A stretch of 64,000 bases of DNA from Microcoleus vaginatus_C. GTDB taxonomy: Bacteria; Cyanobacteriota; Cyanobacteriia; Cyanobacteriales; Microcoleaceae. Below the pieces are notes generated by a model that saw nothing but the letters and a program-made list of their open reading frames with translations, made no database searches and was not told where the DNA came from. Shown here piece by piece: positions 15,201-24,900 of the stretch; the first letter of the stretch is position 1; each line of letters starts with the position of its first letter. The position numbers and the translations under genes were made by a program. Location: the NCBI GenBank assembly GCA_040004035.1, contig JAMPLN010000013.1; one strand, given 5' to 3'.

Positions 15201-18108
15201 TTTAGCTAAGGCAAAGCATTGGTACGTGAAAGCTCTGGAAATTCAGCCGGATTTTGCAGAAGTTTATACTAATCTTGCTACTCTCTACACCCAAGAGAAA
15301 AATTGGGAGCGGGCTTTAATCTGTTACCAAAAAGCAAATTATGATCAGGTGAAAGCTCCAAATACTAATAATACTCAAGGTATTTTAGCCTTCAAGCATG
15401 ACGATATAGAAGTCTACATTCAAGGTGCAGAAGCATTTTATAGTCAAAGGAAATTCGAGCAGGCGGCGGCGGCTTGCCAGCGAGTTATCCAAGTTAAACC
15501 AGATGCGAGGGCTTATAAAATTTGGGGTAATGCTAGGCAAGCTCAAGGCAAAGTAGAGGAGGCGAAAAATTGCTACGCTAAGGCCATTGAACTCGATCCT
15601 GATTTTGCTGAAGCTTATACTAATTTGGGGACGCTTTACGCTCAGGAACAGCAGTGGCAATCTGCGATCGCATTTTACCAAAAAGCGATCGGCCTGCAAC
15701 CGAATTTAGCATCAACTTACCGAAATTTAGCTCGCGTGTGGACGCAAATGGGGCAGCTATCGGAGGCTGACGAGTGCTGGTTTAAAGCGTATTCTCTGGA
15801 ACCTGCCAAGGCTACTCCTGAAGAACACATTCATCTAGGCGATAACTTTTTGAGGCAGAATCAGGTAACGCAGGCTATACGCTGCTACTGCCATGCTATC
15901 GAGTTAAACCCCAATTCAAACGAAGCTTACCAACAGTTAGGAAATGCTCTCAAAGCTCAAAAAAAGGTGCAGGAAGAAGTTGCTAGTTATCGAAAGATAA
16001 TTGAACGACCTGCTAACATTTTTGGGGATTTGTTCAAGACAGTAGTTGTGAGTTTGAATCCGAAATCTGAGTTACCTCAGACTCCCCACACATCTACTTT
16101 GCGGACAAATATTGCAGCTAATTCCTTGCAAATCGATTCCACAATCTCCGCTGAAAAACCTCGCGTACAGTTGCAGCAGCCGACAACAATTCCTGCTGTA
16201 CCGCAACAGTTAAATACGATCGCCCTTTCGGAAGATTCTGCACCTGCTACTCAAAACTCGCCTGATGTTTTGTCGGCTGTGACAGTTGTTGATAGCGGTT
16301 TTACGGCAGATTTTCGGCAACCAGAAACCGCTGATGACTGCATTCAGCGGGCAGAATCTTATTGCGCTCAAAAACAATTCGAGCCGGCTATTGCTGAGTG
16401 CAAGCGAGCTATTGAAATCAAACCAGATGCGGTGGCTGCTTACAAACTGTGGGGCAAGATTTTGCAAGTGCAAGGGAATACAGAAGAGGCGATCGAGTGC
16501 TATAAAAAAGCAGTCAAGATTAATTCTAACGAGGCAGATATTTACGTAAATCTTGGCACTTTGTATGCTATAGCTAAACAGCTATCGCCGGCAATTGCTT
16601 GCTACCAAAGAGCGATTGCTATCCAACCAAATTTAGCACCAGCTTACCGGAATTTGGCTAGGGTGTGGAGGCAGCAGGGCAAACAGGAAGAGGCGAACGA
16701 GTGCTGGTACGAAGCTTATTCTTTGGAACCGGAAAAGGTATCGCCAGATCAGCATTTTAAATTGGGCAACCTTTTGTTTAAGCAAGGTCAAATTACTTAT
16801 GCGATCGCGTGTTACCGCCGCGCGATCGAGTTAAATCCAAACTTAACTGTTGCTTACCAAAATCAGGCGATAGCTTTAAAAAAGCAAGGAAAATTAAAGG
16901 AAGCTGCTGTCTGTTTGGAGAAAGCCGCGGCACTTAACAACAGTGGTTTGGTAGCCGCTCATCTAGGAAGTGATACTGTTGCTTCGGCGACGCGGGTAAA
17001 GGGCGATCGCAACAGTAACAAACCTGCTGCCGCTGTGGAAGTTGGGGATGCGATCGCTTCTCCGGCACCAGCAAACAATATGAATAACGGCCATTCAAAA
17101 TCTGCCGAAAGCTTAACATTATCCGCACTTGATAGCGGTAATAGTAACAGCGGCAAACCTGTGGCGATCGTCAATTCTGTCAGTGCAGAAACATACATCA
17201 AACAGGCAGAATCTTATTACGCCCAGGGGAAATTTGAAGAGGCGATCGCGGAGTGCAAGCGAGCTATTGAAATCCAACCGGATGCAGCATTTGCCTACAA
17301 GATTGCGGGGAATGCTACCCAAGCTATGGGAAAAGCAGAGGCGGCGAGGTATTGGTACGTTCAAGCCCTGGAAATCGAGCCTGATTTTGCTGAAATTCAT
17401 GCTAATTTAGGCAGCCTTTACGCTCAGCAGAAACAGTGGGAAAAGTCAATTGCTTGTTACCAGCAAGCAATTAAAATTAAACCTAATTTAGCATCTGCTT
17501 ACCGGAATTTAGCGAGGATATTGGTGCAGTCCGGTCAGCCGCAAGCAGGGGCAGAATGCTGGTATGAAGCTCTCACTCTCGATATCAATTGGGCCAAGCC
17601 TGATGAACACTTTACTCTGGGCAATACTTTGTTAGAACTGGGTCAGTTGGAGCGAGCTATTTCATGTTACCGGCGGGCGATTCAGTTGCAGCCGAGTTAT
17701 GCGGATGCTTATCACAATTTAGGGGAGGTTTTGAGCGTTAGGGGACAGTGGGAAGAGGCGATCGCGGCTTACCGAAAAGCGATCGATCTGAACCCGAATT
17801 TCGATGCACCTCATTACGGCTTGGGGAAAGCTTGGGCAAGTCTCGATCGGCGGGAAGAAGCGATCGCCTGTTATCGGAGAGCGATCGAGTTAAATCCCAA
17901 TTTGGTTCAAGCTTATCAAAGTTTGGGGGATGTTTTGGACAGTTGGGGTCAGTTGGATGAGGCGATCGGATGTTATGAAAAAACCATTGAATTGAAACCG
18001 GACATCTGGGAGGTTCACCAAAAGTTAGGGGATGCTTTGCAAGAAAAAGGCGAGATTGATGAGGCGATCGAGGCTTACAACCGCGCCATTGAACTAGCAA
18101 AAGCTTAG
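12265..18108 (+). CDS. Giant TPR protein with central GT61 glycosyltransferase domain
   Basis: 1947 residues. Residues 1-405 are TPRs. About 410-490 is an in-frame block of dispersed DNA repeats. About 515-890 is a GT61 (DUF563) domain with LSGNVYFHWMVDILPRIEVL, IYISRSQSSYRRVINEEQVI and IVAPHGSGLTNIIFC. From 925 to the end are more than twenty TPRs in four related modules (starting near 925, 1050, 1355 and 1642), each with the order AESYYAQ.K, NLGTLYAQ, YRNLARVW and ECWYEA. Linkers between modules are rich in S, T, N and A. GT61 enzymes add sugars such as xylose or GlcNAc, and TPR fusion recalls bacterial OGT-like protein glycosyltransferases. An ATG at 15037 (MNQESADYFQ) sits just at the GT61-TPR junction and may mark an old gene fusion. 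First of three consecutive TPR-GT genes. Confidence 0.85.
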   Translation: MLSTQGTEQNSNLVEAFAKMGWLCDRAGKIEDAAFHYQQALALGKNTPELQHNLGRVLQEQGDFTGAIGSYRQALAVNPDDVKAHYNIGVAVHQQLRIEAAIYSYQQAISCWKKSSQPALLSYAVNAYSNWGCLLVQEGKVEEAIVVFQAGIAVAPDDATLYNNLGIAQLQLGKPEDAIALCRRAIELQPELVMARYNLGKAFQRLGLHTFAIECFELVISKDPDLVSAYSDRAVSLMAQGNLAEAMLCWQKAIALQSEFVDGFCCQVEMRLTSVQELNELDRSQIACVRFLKQLQGKDGSGYAISTLAKNPLHLSSLLIDLAETYFHLGNALFEYGGYEQAESYYQKALQIQPKNADIYLRLADCLSQQKRFSAAIVVYHLVLVMAGDRSDVSEQLQAVLKKQQELRDCPSARQGLKPVANNESPLKRTKERRFSPLKQKLIHYPSARQGLKPLANSKSPLKWTKDWRFTPLQRTSAMRQGIHSLSECDSDSHLGSTKHPSTVNGNKKPKSDCQGLDCQRCLKRIFKQFEPVHLGNGVYSCAQQGETAVESPETFVTSLPNGRAWVVPQKNSWMICNAIAIIDSGDRLLPKLSREYPGELPGCENQHSTQHRFLNLKPEELPPLEKIDGTVAVLAGLSGNVYFHWMVDILPRIEVLQRWGINLEEIDWFLVNSCQQPFQRETLKALGIPEYKIIESDRHPYIQAKQLIVPSFPGYLGWLSPQALEFLRRVFLNKQFQKLCSANICVAKDTQVSERDVRKYIYPERIYISRSQSSYRRVINEEQVIQFLSGFGFVSVLLESMTLEEQIALFSRAKAIVAPHGSGLTNIIFCGAGTKVIELVSPNYIRQYYWAISQQLNLPHYYVIGESFNCYPIRQLMYQNPLTEDILVNLKSLKKMLEETNLFTSKDTLDLISLENPKNPTTTMNQESADYFQKRAEFYLEQGNLSDAVAACEQALKQKPDFAPAYKTLGKISQVQGNLAKAKHWYVKALEIQPDFAEVYTNLATLYTQEKNWERALICYQKANYDQVKAPNTNNTQGILAFKHDDIEVYIQGAEAFYSQRKFEQAAAACQRVIQVKPDARAYKIWGNARQAQGKVEEAKNCYAKAIELDPDFAEAYTNLGTLYAQEQQWQSAIAFYQKAIGLQPNLASTYRNLARVWTQMGQLSEADECWFKAYSLEPAKATPEEHIHLGDNFLRQNQVTQAIRCYCHAIELNPNSNEAYQQLGNALKAQKKVQEEVASYRKIIERPANIFGDLFKTVVVSLNPKSELPQTPHTSTLRTNIAANSLQIDSTISAEKPRVQLQQPTTIPAVPQQLNTIALSEDSAPATQNSPDVLSAVTVVDSGFTADFRQPETADDCIQRAESYCAQKQFEPAIAECKRAIEIKPDAVAAYKLWGKILQVQGNTEEAIECYKKAVKINSNEADIYVNLGTLYAIAKQLSPAIACYQRAIAIQPNLAPAYRNLARVWRQQGKQEEANECWYEAYSLEPEKVSPDQHFKLGNLLFKQGQITYAIACYRRAIELNPNLTVAYQNQAIALKKQGKLKEAAVCLEKAAALNNSGLVAAHLGSDTVASATRVKGDRNSNKPAAAVEVGDAIASPAPANNMNNGHSKSAESLTLSALDSGNSNSGKPVAIVNSVSAETYIKQAESYYAQGKFEEAIAECKRAIEIQPDAAFAYKIAGNATQAMGKAEAARYWYVQALEIEPDFAEIHANLGSLYAQQKQWEKSIACYQQAIKIKPNLASAYRNLARILVQSGQPQAGAECWYEALTLDINWAKPDEHFTLGNTLLELGQLERAISCYRRAIQLQPSYADAYHNLGEVLSVRGQWEEAIAAYRKAIDLNPNFDAPHYGLGKAWASLDRREEAIACYRRAIELNPNLVQAYQSLGDVLDSWGQLDEAIGCYEKTIELKPDIWEVHQKLGDALQEKGEIDEAIEAYNRAIELAKA
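13491..13724. repeat. Three dispersed repeats inside the coding sequence
   Basis: Two copies (about 13494 and 13597, period near 103 bp) of a block with CCTCAGCCCG, GGGGTTGAAACCCC and AAAGTCCACTAAAG-like palindromes, then a perfect inverted repeat GACAGGGAAT-TC-ATTCCCTGTC at 13703-13724. These are of the kind usually found between cyanobacterial genes. Here they are translated in frame as two PSARQGLKP.AN..SPLK.TK copies. Confidence 0.8.
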
Positions 18109-18189
18109 AAATTTTCCGGATACCTCGCTAGGTAGATGAAAAATAAATTCAACTGATTCAATGATCTCCACTTACCACAGGTAAAGCGT

Positions 18190-20193
18190 ATGAGCAGCCA
18201 ATCCAACATCATTGCATTCCCAGTAAAAAATTCTTCCGATTTATCCGTATTATCGCACCAACAACCTCCTGATGTCTGGCATCCAAAAGTGGTTTTCTCA
18301 AAAAGGGCTGTCTCGGAATTTGGGGAACAGGATAGGAAGCGAGACAAGCATTCTGACCAAAGTGTGGAAGCTAACTTCAATGCTGCCAAACCTCATTACA
18401 GCTTAGGTAAGGCTTTGGCTAAAAAGGGGGAATGGGAAAAAGCTATTTCTTCCTATCAAAAAGCCTTAAATTTAGATTCTAACTCAGCCGAAATTTATCA
18501 GTATTTGGGGGATGCTCTTGTTAAAAATGGTGAGTTGGAGGAAGCCGTAAGAGTTTATCAAAAAGCTATCGAACTTCAGCCTAATCTGTGGGAAGTTCAC
18601 CACAATTTAGGGGATATGTGGCAAGCACAAGGAAGGTTAGATCAGGCAGTTGTTGCATATCGTCTGGCTATTGAGTTTAATCCTGATTTTTGTTGGTCTC
18701 ACAATAATTTAGCCGATAGTCTGATTAAGCAGGAGAAATGGGAAGAAGCGGTCCAAGCGTATAGAAGTGCGATCGATCTAAATCCAGACTTCCATTGGTC
18801 TTACTATAATTTGGGAGAAGCTTTGGTGGAGTTGGAGAGGTGGGAGGAGGCCGTTGTTGCTTATCGGCGTGCAATTCAGTTAAAGTCCGATCTGCCATTC
18901 GTGTATGAAAAGTTGGGCGATGCGCTGCGAAATCACAGCCCATTATCTGCGAAGGAAGCTATTAGTTATTACAATCAAGCTATTCAAGAAAATCCAGATA
19001 ATATCAAGCTCTATCACAAGGCTCTGGAGGTTAACCCAAAAGATCCGAAGCTCTATTTGGGTTTGGGTAATGCTTTGATTAAACAAGGACAAAGGGATGG
19101 AGCGATCGTATTTTATCAAATGGGGCTGCAACTTAAGCCTGGTGACTTTGAAATTTATTTGCAGCTATGGAAAGCCATGCTCCAGATTAATGATGGCTTT
19201 GAAGATGTCGCTGTACAGTCGCAAGCGGATTTGATTGATTTTTGTGGAGAGCGGAAGGTTCATAATAAATCTTCACAAATTCCCTTGTCATTTAAATTCT
19301 CGCCGGTCTCAAAATCTACAGTTGAGCGAGTTGATATTGTTCTCTGCGTTCACAATGCTTTCGAGGATGTAAAAGAGTGTCTTACTTCCATTAGACTCCA
19401 CACAAAGGTCAACTATCGATTGCTCATTGTAGATGACGGTTCTCAAGCAGAAACTAGAGACTTTCTTAAGTCGTGGGTTCAAGAGAATTCTGTAGCTACT
19501 TTGTTTAGAAATGAGACGGCTAGCGGTTATACCAAAGCAGCTAACATTGGCCTGCGCGCCAGCAAGGGTGACTACATTATTTTATTAAATAGTGACACAA
19601 TTGTTACTCCTGGGTGGATTGAAAAGTTAATTGAATGTGCTACTTCTCGAAAAAATATCGGCATAGTAGGACCTCTGTCAAATTGTGCATCTTGGCAATC
19701 TATTCCGGAAATATTTGACAAAAACGGTGGCTGGATGATTAACAATATTCCTGAAGGATACTCGCTGGAAAGCCTGAGTGATATAGTGGCTAATGTTTCC
19801 GACAAAGCATTTCCTTCGGTAAATTTTGTTAATGGTTTTTGTTACATGATTAAGAGAGCTGTAATCGATGCCATAGGCTGGCTGGATGAAGAAAGCTTTC
19901 CCTACGGTTATGGAGAAGAGAATGATTTTTCAATTCGAGCTCGCAAAGCTGGGTTCAAACTCGCAATAGCCGATCATGCCTACGTCTATCACTCTAAGTC
20001 TAAAAGTTTCGGACACGAACGCCGTCAAGAGCTTTCTAAACAAGGTTCGGCAGCATTCAAATCCAAGCATCCTGATATTAATGTAAAAGCTTTGACAGAG
20101 GAAATTAAAAATAATCAAGCTCTCGAACGTTTGCGTCTTAAACTACGCGAACATATCGTGCCGCTAGGAATCAATACTAATAATTTGCGCTAA
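18190..20193 (+). CDS. TPR-GT2 glycosyltransferase fusion
   Basis: 667 residues. About 60-345 are TPRs (pattern W..A...Y..AI.LNP). About 378-620 is a GT-A fold family 2 domain: VDIVLCVHNAFEDVKECLTS, LLIVDDGSQAETRDFL, GYTKAANIGLRASKGDYIIL, then the DxD-like NSDTIVTPGWIEKL, and an acceptor-side block GYGEENDFSIRARKAG with the ED pair typical of the catalytic base. GT2 enzymes transfer from a nucleotide sugar with inversion, often making exopolysaccharide or glycan chains. No transmembrane segment is seen, so it is likely cytosolic or peripheral. It follows the GT61-TPR gene by 81 bp and precedes the GT4-TPR gene by 25 bp, so the three are likely one operon. Confidence 0.88.
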   Translation: MSSQSNIIAFPVKNSSDLSVLSHQQPPDVWHPKVVFSKRAVSEFGEQDRKRDKHSDQSVEANFNAAKPHYSLGKALAKKGEWEKAISSYQKALNLDSNSAEIYQYLGDALVKNGELEEAVRVYQKAIELQPNLWEVHHNLGDMWQAQGRLDQAVVAYRLAIEFNPDFCWSHNNLADSLIKQEKWEEAVQAYRSAIDLNPDFHWSYYNLGEALVELERWEEAVVAYRRAIQLKSDLPFVYEKLGDALRNHSPLSAKEAISYYNQAIQENPDNIKLYHKALEVNPKDPKLYLGLGNALIKQGQRDGAIVFYQMGLQLKPGDFEIYLQLWKAMLQINDGFEDVAVQSQADLIDFCGERKVHNKSSQIPLSFKFSPVSKSTVERVDIVLCVHNAFEDVKECLTSIRLHTKVNYRLLIVDDGSQAETRDFLKSWVQENSVATLFRNETASGYTKAANIGLRASKGDYIILLNSDTIVTPGWIEKLIECATSRKNIGIVGPLSNCASWQSIPEIFDKNGGWMINNIPEGYSLESLSDIVANVSDKAFPSVNFVNGFCYMIKRAVIDAIGWLDEESFPYGYGEENDFSIRARKAGFKLAIADHAYVYHSKSKSFGHERRQELSKQGSAAFKSKHPDINVKALTEEIKNNQALERLRLKLREHIVPLGINTNNLR

Positions 20194-20218
20194 AAAAATA
20201 TCGACTAGAGGTTTGTAT

Positions 20219-22867
20219 ATGTCAACAAAAACTAACCAAGAAACGGCTGAAACCAATTTCCAAACAGGCAAACAGTTGGCAGGGGAAGGTAAACTAGACG
20301 AGGCGATCGCTATCTACCGTCAAGCTATCGAACTCCACCCCCATAACTCTGAGTTTCACCGCAGTTTGGGGGAGGTTTTGCAACGAGTGGGGCAACACGA
20401 AGAAGCGATCGCCTGTTATCGTCAAACAATAGAGTTGCAACCGAAATTTTCTAAGGCTTACCATAACCTAGGAAATGCCCTAGGCCAACTCAAACAATGG
20501 CCCGAAGCGATCGCCTCTTATCGTCAGGCGATCGAACTTAATCCTAATTTTCCTACTGCTTGCTATCGTTTAGCCGAAGCTCTAAAACAGTTTGGAGAAA
20601 CTGAAGAAGCGATTGCCGCCTACCGTCAAGCTATTGAACTCAACCCAAATAACCCTGACTGTCACCACAGTTTAGGGGAACTTTGCCAACAACAAGGAAA
20701 ATATGAGGATGCGATCGCCTGTTATCGTCGAGCAATTGAGCTGCAACCAAAGCTTTTCAAAGCTCACAATAACTTAGGAAATATCCTCGTAAAACTTAAA
20801 CAATTGCCTGAAGCGATCGCATCTTACCGTCTAGCTATCGAACTTAATCCAAATACTCCTGAGTTACACTTCAGCTTAGGAGAGCTGTTGCAACAACAAG
20901 AAAAACATGAAGAGGCGAGCACATCTTATCGTCAAACAATTAAGCTACAACCCAAGTTTTTTAAAGCTTATCATAACTTAGGAAATTCCCTTGTTCAACT
21001 CAAGCAATTCGAGGAAGCGATCGCCTGTTACCGTCAAGCAATTGAGCTGCAACCCAAGTTTTTTAAAGCTCATAATAATTTAGGAAATGTCCTCATACAA
21101 CTCAAAAAGTGGCACGAAGCGATCGCCTCTTATCGTCAGGCGATCGAACTTAATCCCAATTTCCCTACCGCCTATTATCGGTTAGGTGAAGCTCTGGAAC
21201 AACAAGGACTAATAGAAGAGGCGATCGCAACCTACCGTCAAGCTATTGAACTCAACCCAAATAACCCCGACTGTCACCACAGTTTAGGGGAACTTTGGCG
21301 GCAACAAGGGAAATATGAGGATGCGATCGCATCTTACCGTCAAGCCATTGAGCTGCAACCGGATTTGCCTAAAGCTCACCATCACTTAGGAAATGCCCTC
21401 AGTCAACTCAAGCAATGGAAGGAAGCGAGCAACTCTTACCGTAGGGCGATCGAACTCAACCCCAATTTCCCTACCGCCTACTATCGTTTAGGCGAAGCTC
21501 TTCAACAACTTGAACTTACAGAAGAGGCGATCGCTGCCTACCGTCAAGCTATTGAAATCAAACCCGATTTTTCTGCCAAAGTTTACCACAATTTAGGAGA
21601 ACTTCTCAGCAAAAAAGACCAGTGGGGAGAGGCAATTAGCTGTTATCGTCAAGCGTTTGAGCTTGACCCCAACTTTTCTCCAGCTTATCACAAATTAAAG
21701 GAAGCTTTAGCCCAGAATGGTCAGCTAGATAGAGCTAAATCTATTCCCTATTATCAGCCTACTGTCAAGTTAAATTTTAATGATGAATTCCCAAAACTTT
21801 TATTTATTCTCCCCGTCAGAGGCGGTGGAGGTGGCGCTCATTCAGTCGTGCAAGAAGCCTTAGCACTTTATCGCTGTGGCATCCCTGTCAAAATAGCTGT
21901 CAATCAATCTAACTTTACTGACTTTTTAAAGAGTTACACAACCGAAATTCCCGAGATCGATCAAATTGCTCTCTCTTATCAAACTTTAACAGACCTAAAA
22001 AACTTAGCTAAAAATTTCTCTGTTGTCTGTGCAACGACTTATAGCTCAGTAAAAATGCTGGAAATGCTAGTCAGAGACAATCACCAGATTTTGCCGGCTT
22101 ACTATATACAAGATTACGAACCCTTATTTTCTTGTATAGATACCCCTGAGTGGGAAGAAGCACGAGAATCGTATACGCTGATTCCCCATGCTGTCCGGTT
22201 TGCCAAAACCAACTGGTTGTGTCATATTGTCGATCGCAATCATGCCGTTAAGGTTCACAAAGTTCAAGCCAGCATCGATCATCAAGTTTACTACCCTCAT
22301 TTGAAGAGTGAAAACTCTCGTATAGAGATTTCTATGATGGTAAGATTCACCACCGCCCGACGCGCTCCCCGTCGCACATTAGCTGTCGCTAAAATTTTAT
22401 CCGAATTGTTTCCAAATCAAGTGCATTTTACTATCTTTGGCTCTGACCGGAGTCTGATTGAATCTGCTGGTATACCGATTCCAGAAAATACTACTATCTT
22501 TCCTCATTTGAGTCGATCCGAAGTGGCTGCCCTGCTGCGGAACTCAGATATATTTCTAGATCTTTCTGATTTCCAGGCTTTTGGGCGTACAGCTATAGAA
22601 GCAATGGCTTCTGGCTGCATTCCAGTTGTCCCCGATAAAGGAGGAACCGATGAGTTTGCTATCACGGATTTTAACTCTGTAGTCGTTGACACAACATCGA
22701 TTGAGGAGTGCATTAAGGGTATTGGTAAACTGATTCAAGCAGATCGCAATGTGTTATTGCAACTTAAGTTAAATGCTATTGAAACAGCAGCCAGATATTC
22801 ACCCAAACGTGCTGCTTTGAGCATTTACAATCTTTTCTACAATCAGCTCCTTCAACTTGCGTCATAA
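20219..22867 (+). CDS. TPR-GT4 glycosyltransferase fusion
   Basis: 882 residues from the ATG at 20219. A TTG two codons upstream is possible, but the AGAGG at 20207-20211 is well spaced for the ATG. Residues about 10-510 are around fifteen TPRs so alike in DNA that recent unit duplication is clear (AIASYRQAIELNPN repeated). About 525-880 is a GT-B, family 4-like domain: PKLLFILPVRGGGGGAHSVV, an acceptor half with YYIQDYEP, and the donor half FGSDRSLIESAGI followed by FQAFGRTAIEAMASGCIPVV, the E..(7)..E type motif region. GT4 enzymes are retaining transferases. It is third in the TPR-GT series. Confidence 0.88.
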   Translation: MSTKTNQETAETNFQTGKQLAGEGKLDEAIAIYRQAIELHPHNSEFHRSLGEVLQRVGQHEEAIACYRQTIELQPKFSKAYHNLGNALGQLKQWPEAIASYRQAIELNPNFPTACYRLAEALKQFGETEEAIAAYRQAIELNPNNPDCHHSLGELCQQQGKYEDAIACYRRAIELQPKLFKAHNNLGNILVKLKQLPEAIASYRLAIELNPNTPELHFSLGELLQQQEKHEEASTSYRQTIKLQPKFFKAYHNLGNSLVQLKQFEEAIACYRQAIELQPKFFKAHNNLGNVLIQLKKWHEAIASYRQAIELNPNFPTAYYRLGEALEQQGLIEEAIATYRQAIELNPNNPDCHHSLGELWRQQGKYEDAIASYRQAIELQPDLPKAHHHLGNALSQLKQWKEASNSYRRAIELNPNFPTAYYRLGEALQQLELTEEAIAAYRQAIEIKPDFSAKVYHNLGELLSKKDQWGEAISCYRQAFELDPNFSPAYHKLKEALAQNGQLDRAKSIPYYQPTVKLNFNDEFPKLLFILPVRGGGGGAHSVVQEALALYRCGIPVKIAVNQSNFTDFLKSYTTEIPEIDQIALSYQTLTDLKNLAKNFSVVCATTYSSVKMLEMLVRDNHQILPAYYIQDYEPLFSCIDTPEWEEARESYTLIPHAVRFAKTNWLCHIVDRNHAVKVHKVQASIDHQVYYPHLKSENSRIEISMMVRFTTARRAPRRTLAVAKILSELFPNQVHFTIFGSDRSLIESAGIPIPENTTIFPHLSRSEVAALLRNSDIFLDLSDFQAFGRTAIEAMASGCIPVVPDKGGTDEFAITDFNSVVVDTTSIEECIKGIGKLIQADRNVLLQLKLNAIETAARYSPKRAALSIYNLFYNQLLQLAS

Positions 22868-22982
22868 CAAATAATATGAAATATGCCGGAACCTGACTCG
22901 GTTCAAGAGTATAGACAGAAAAGAGAGGGATTGCTAGCTCATGCTTTCACATAATTACATGATAATTTAGGAGTTAAAAACC

Positions 22983-24158
22983 TTGCAGACGTTACACACC
23001 AAGCAAATATCAAAAGATTTAATCTCCGAAACAACTCACGAGCCTAAGCAGATTCGAGTTTTAATTATAGACGGTGGCAGACATCGAATTTATTCTGGAT
23101 ATGGTCATGTAGCCCAGAGTTTTGCTATAGCGCTTGCGCGCAACCCACGATTGCAAGTTCAGATTCTTGACAACAATAAACAATGGGAGTATGAAGGTAT
23201 TTATGAAGAAGAACTAAAATCGATAGAGTGTGCTACAAATTTAGATAATTGCGATTTAATTTTACAAATAGGGCCTCCTCAGAGCTTCAAAAAATACCAA
23301 AAACCCTGTATGTTTTTTACTCTTTGCGATCAGTCCGACTTGGACGAACAAGACATCAAAGCAATGAAAGAAGTTGATGCTATCCTTACTGCCTCTAGTA
23401 GTGGATTATCGGTCTTCAGCAAATATTTTTCTAAAGTTTACGTTACCCCTCTACCCGTCGATTCTCAAATATTTAAACCAGTACCAAGATGGCGCTCTGA
23501 AGGGTCAGATTGTTTTAGTTTTATATTTGTAGGAAGCTTCAGTTTTAGAAAGGGAGTTGATTTACTTGTTGAGGCATTTTTTCAAGAGTTTTCCTGGGAA
23601 GAAGTAAACTTACATCTGCACTGTCCGGGGGATAAAGCTGATGAAATCGGTAACTTCTTAATTAAGAAAAGCCAAGAACACAAGAAGCCTCCTATGTGTT
23701 CATTTAGTACCAAATCTCTTCATCCAGCATGGGTGAATCGATTTTATAATAGAGCGGATGCCTTTGTTTCTTTCACCCGAGGAGAAGGTTGGGGTTTACC
23801 TATAGCAGAAGCAATGCTGTGCGGCTTGCCAGTCATTGCTCCCTTATCCACATCAATGCTTGATTACTTAACAAGTGATGTGGCATTTTGCCTGCCAACA
23901 CAAGAAAAATTAGTTTCCGAGATTTCCGATCCTTTTGGTCAGAACTTTAAAGCTTCCCATAGTGGAAGTTACTACGAAATTGATTTGCCGGAAGCTAAAA
24001 AATGTTTGAGATATGTCTGGTCTAACAAGGATCAGGCAACCGAGATTGGAAAGAAAGGTCGCGCTCACATGAACGAAAATTTTTCATTTGAGCGATTTTC
24101 TAATTGTTTGCATGAAGCAATTGTAGATTTTACGAATAGTATTGCAACTTACGTCTAG
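22983..24158 (+). CDS. GT4-family glycosyltransferase
   Basis: 391 residues, GT-B fold. The start is the TTG at 22983: AGGAG at 22969-22973 sits 9 bases upstream and no ATG is close. The N-terminal half has RVLIIDGGRHRIYSGYGHVA with a loop for acceptor binding. The C-terminal half shows FIFVGSFSFRKGVDLLVEAF, FYNRADAFVSFTRGEGWGLP and IAEAMLCGLPVIAP, the classic GT4 EGWG..I.EAM donor-site motif. It has no TPRs, unlike the three genes before it. It continues the same-strand island after a 115-bp gap and likely adds another sugar to the same product. Confidence 0.88.
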   Translation: MQTLHTKQISKDLISETTHEPKQIRVLIIDGGRHRIYSGYGHVAQSFAIALARNPRLQVQILDNNKQWEYEGIYEEELKSIECATNLDNCDLILQIGPPQSFKKYQKPCMFFTLCDQSDLDEQDIKAMKEVDAILTASSSGLSVFSKYFSKVYVTPLPVDSQIFKPVPRWRSEGSDCFSFIFVGSFSFRKGVDLLVEAFFQEFSWEEVNLHLHCPGDKADEIGNFLIKKSQEHKKPPMCSFSTKSLHPAWVNRFYNRADAFVSFTRGEGWGLPIAEAMLCGLPVIAPLSTSMLDYLTSDVAFCLPTQEKLVSEISDPFGQNFKASHSGSYYEIDLPEAKKCLRYVWSNKDQATEIGKKGRAHMNENFSFERFSNCLHEAIVDFTNSIATYV

Positions 24159-24267
24159 TAAGGTCCGCATTGCACACCTACCGATAGAGTCGGGAGGATA
24201 AGTGCTAATTCTTTCCAGTTTAGTTTAGAAACTGATAACCGTAGCTATAAAATTTTGAGGTGTCACC

Positions 24268-24822
24268 GTGAATGCACAAGATAATTCGTTAATTTTCCAG
24301 CTAGCCGACGATAAAAGCCCCAAAAAACTTGAAATTGGTGCTGGTTCTAAGCCGCGACCAGGCTACATCCATCACGATATTCGTCCTCTAGATGATATCG
24401 AAATAGTCTGCGATGCAAAAAAGTTTCCCGAAGAAATTTACGAGCAGTTTGATGAAGTTTTTGCTTCCCATATTTTGGAACATTTCAACCGATTTGAAGT
24501 AAAAAAGGTACTGAAAGAATGGAGTAAATTAGTGCGTGTAGAAGGCATTATTGATATTGTTGTTCCTGATGTTCGGGAGATGTGTCAGCAACTTGTTGAA
24601 GGTCATATTGATTTAGAGTTTTTCAACTATCTAATGTTTGGAGGTAATGATTATGAGTATAATGTTCACAAATATGGCTTTGATGCAGCCCTTCTTGGAG
24701 ATATGCTCGAGCAACTAGGATTTGAAATCATTAGCTCGAAGAGCGGCCCTAAGTGGGAAGAAAGAAAACGGGATAGATACTGCCCTATGGTTCGATTGGT
24801 CGCCAAAAAGGTACGTCGCTAA
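24268..24822 (+). CDS. SAM-dependent methyltransferase
   Basis: 184 residues, class I Rossmann methyltransferase. GTG start at 24268 preceded by GAGGTG. Motif I is KLEIGAGSKPRPGYIHHDI, then the acidic strand 2 with DIEIVCDAKK, motif IV region FDEVFASHILEHF, and motif V-VI VEGIIDIVVPDVREM. This type is common in glycan gene clusters, where it methylates sugars or carries out related chemistry (often annotated as a predicted SAM-dependent methyltransferase). Its place after four glycosyltransferases supports that role. Target unknown. Confidence 0.8.
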   Translation: MNAQDNSLIFQLADDKSPKKLEIGAGSKPRPGYIHHDIRPLDDIEIVCDAKKFPEEIYEQFDEVFASHILEHFNRFEVKKVLKEWSKLVRVEGIIDIVVPDVREMCQQLVEGHIDLEFFNYLMFGGNDYEYNVHKYGFDAALLGDMLEQLGFEIISSKSGPKWEERKRDRYCPMVRLVAKKVRR

Positions 24823-24900
24823 TCCTGCAATAACACACGTAAAATAGCAGATTTCTAATACAAAACTAGCTCTACACTGGAAAAAAACGAGGATAATCCC

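Noticed and set aside
15037..18108. Separate TPR gene starting at ATG 15037
   Set aside because: The frame is open from 12265 without a stop and there is no ribosome binding site at 15037; kept as one fusion, with the possibility recorded.
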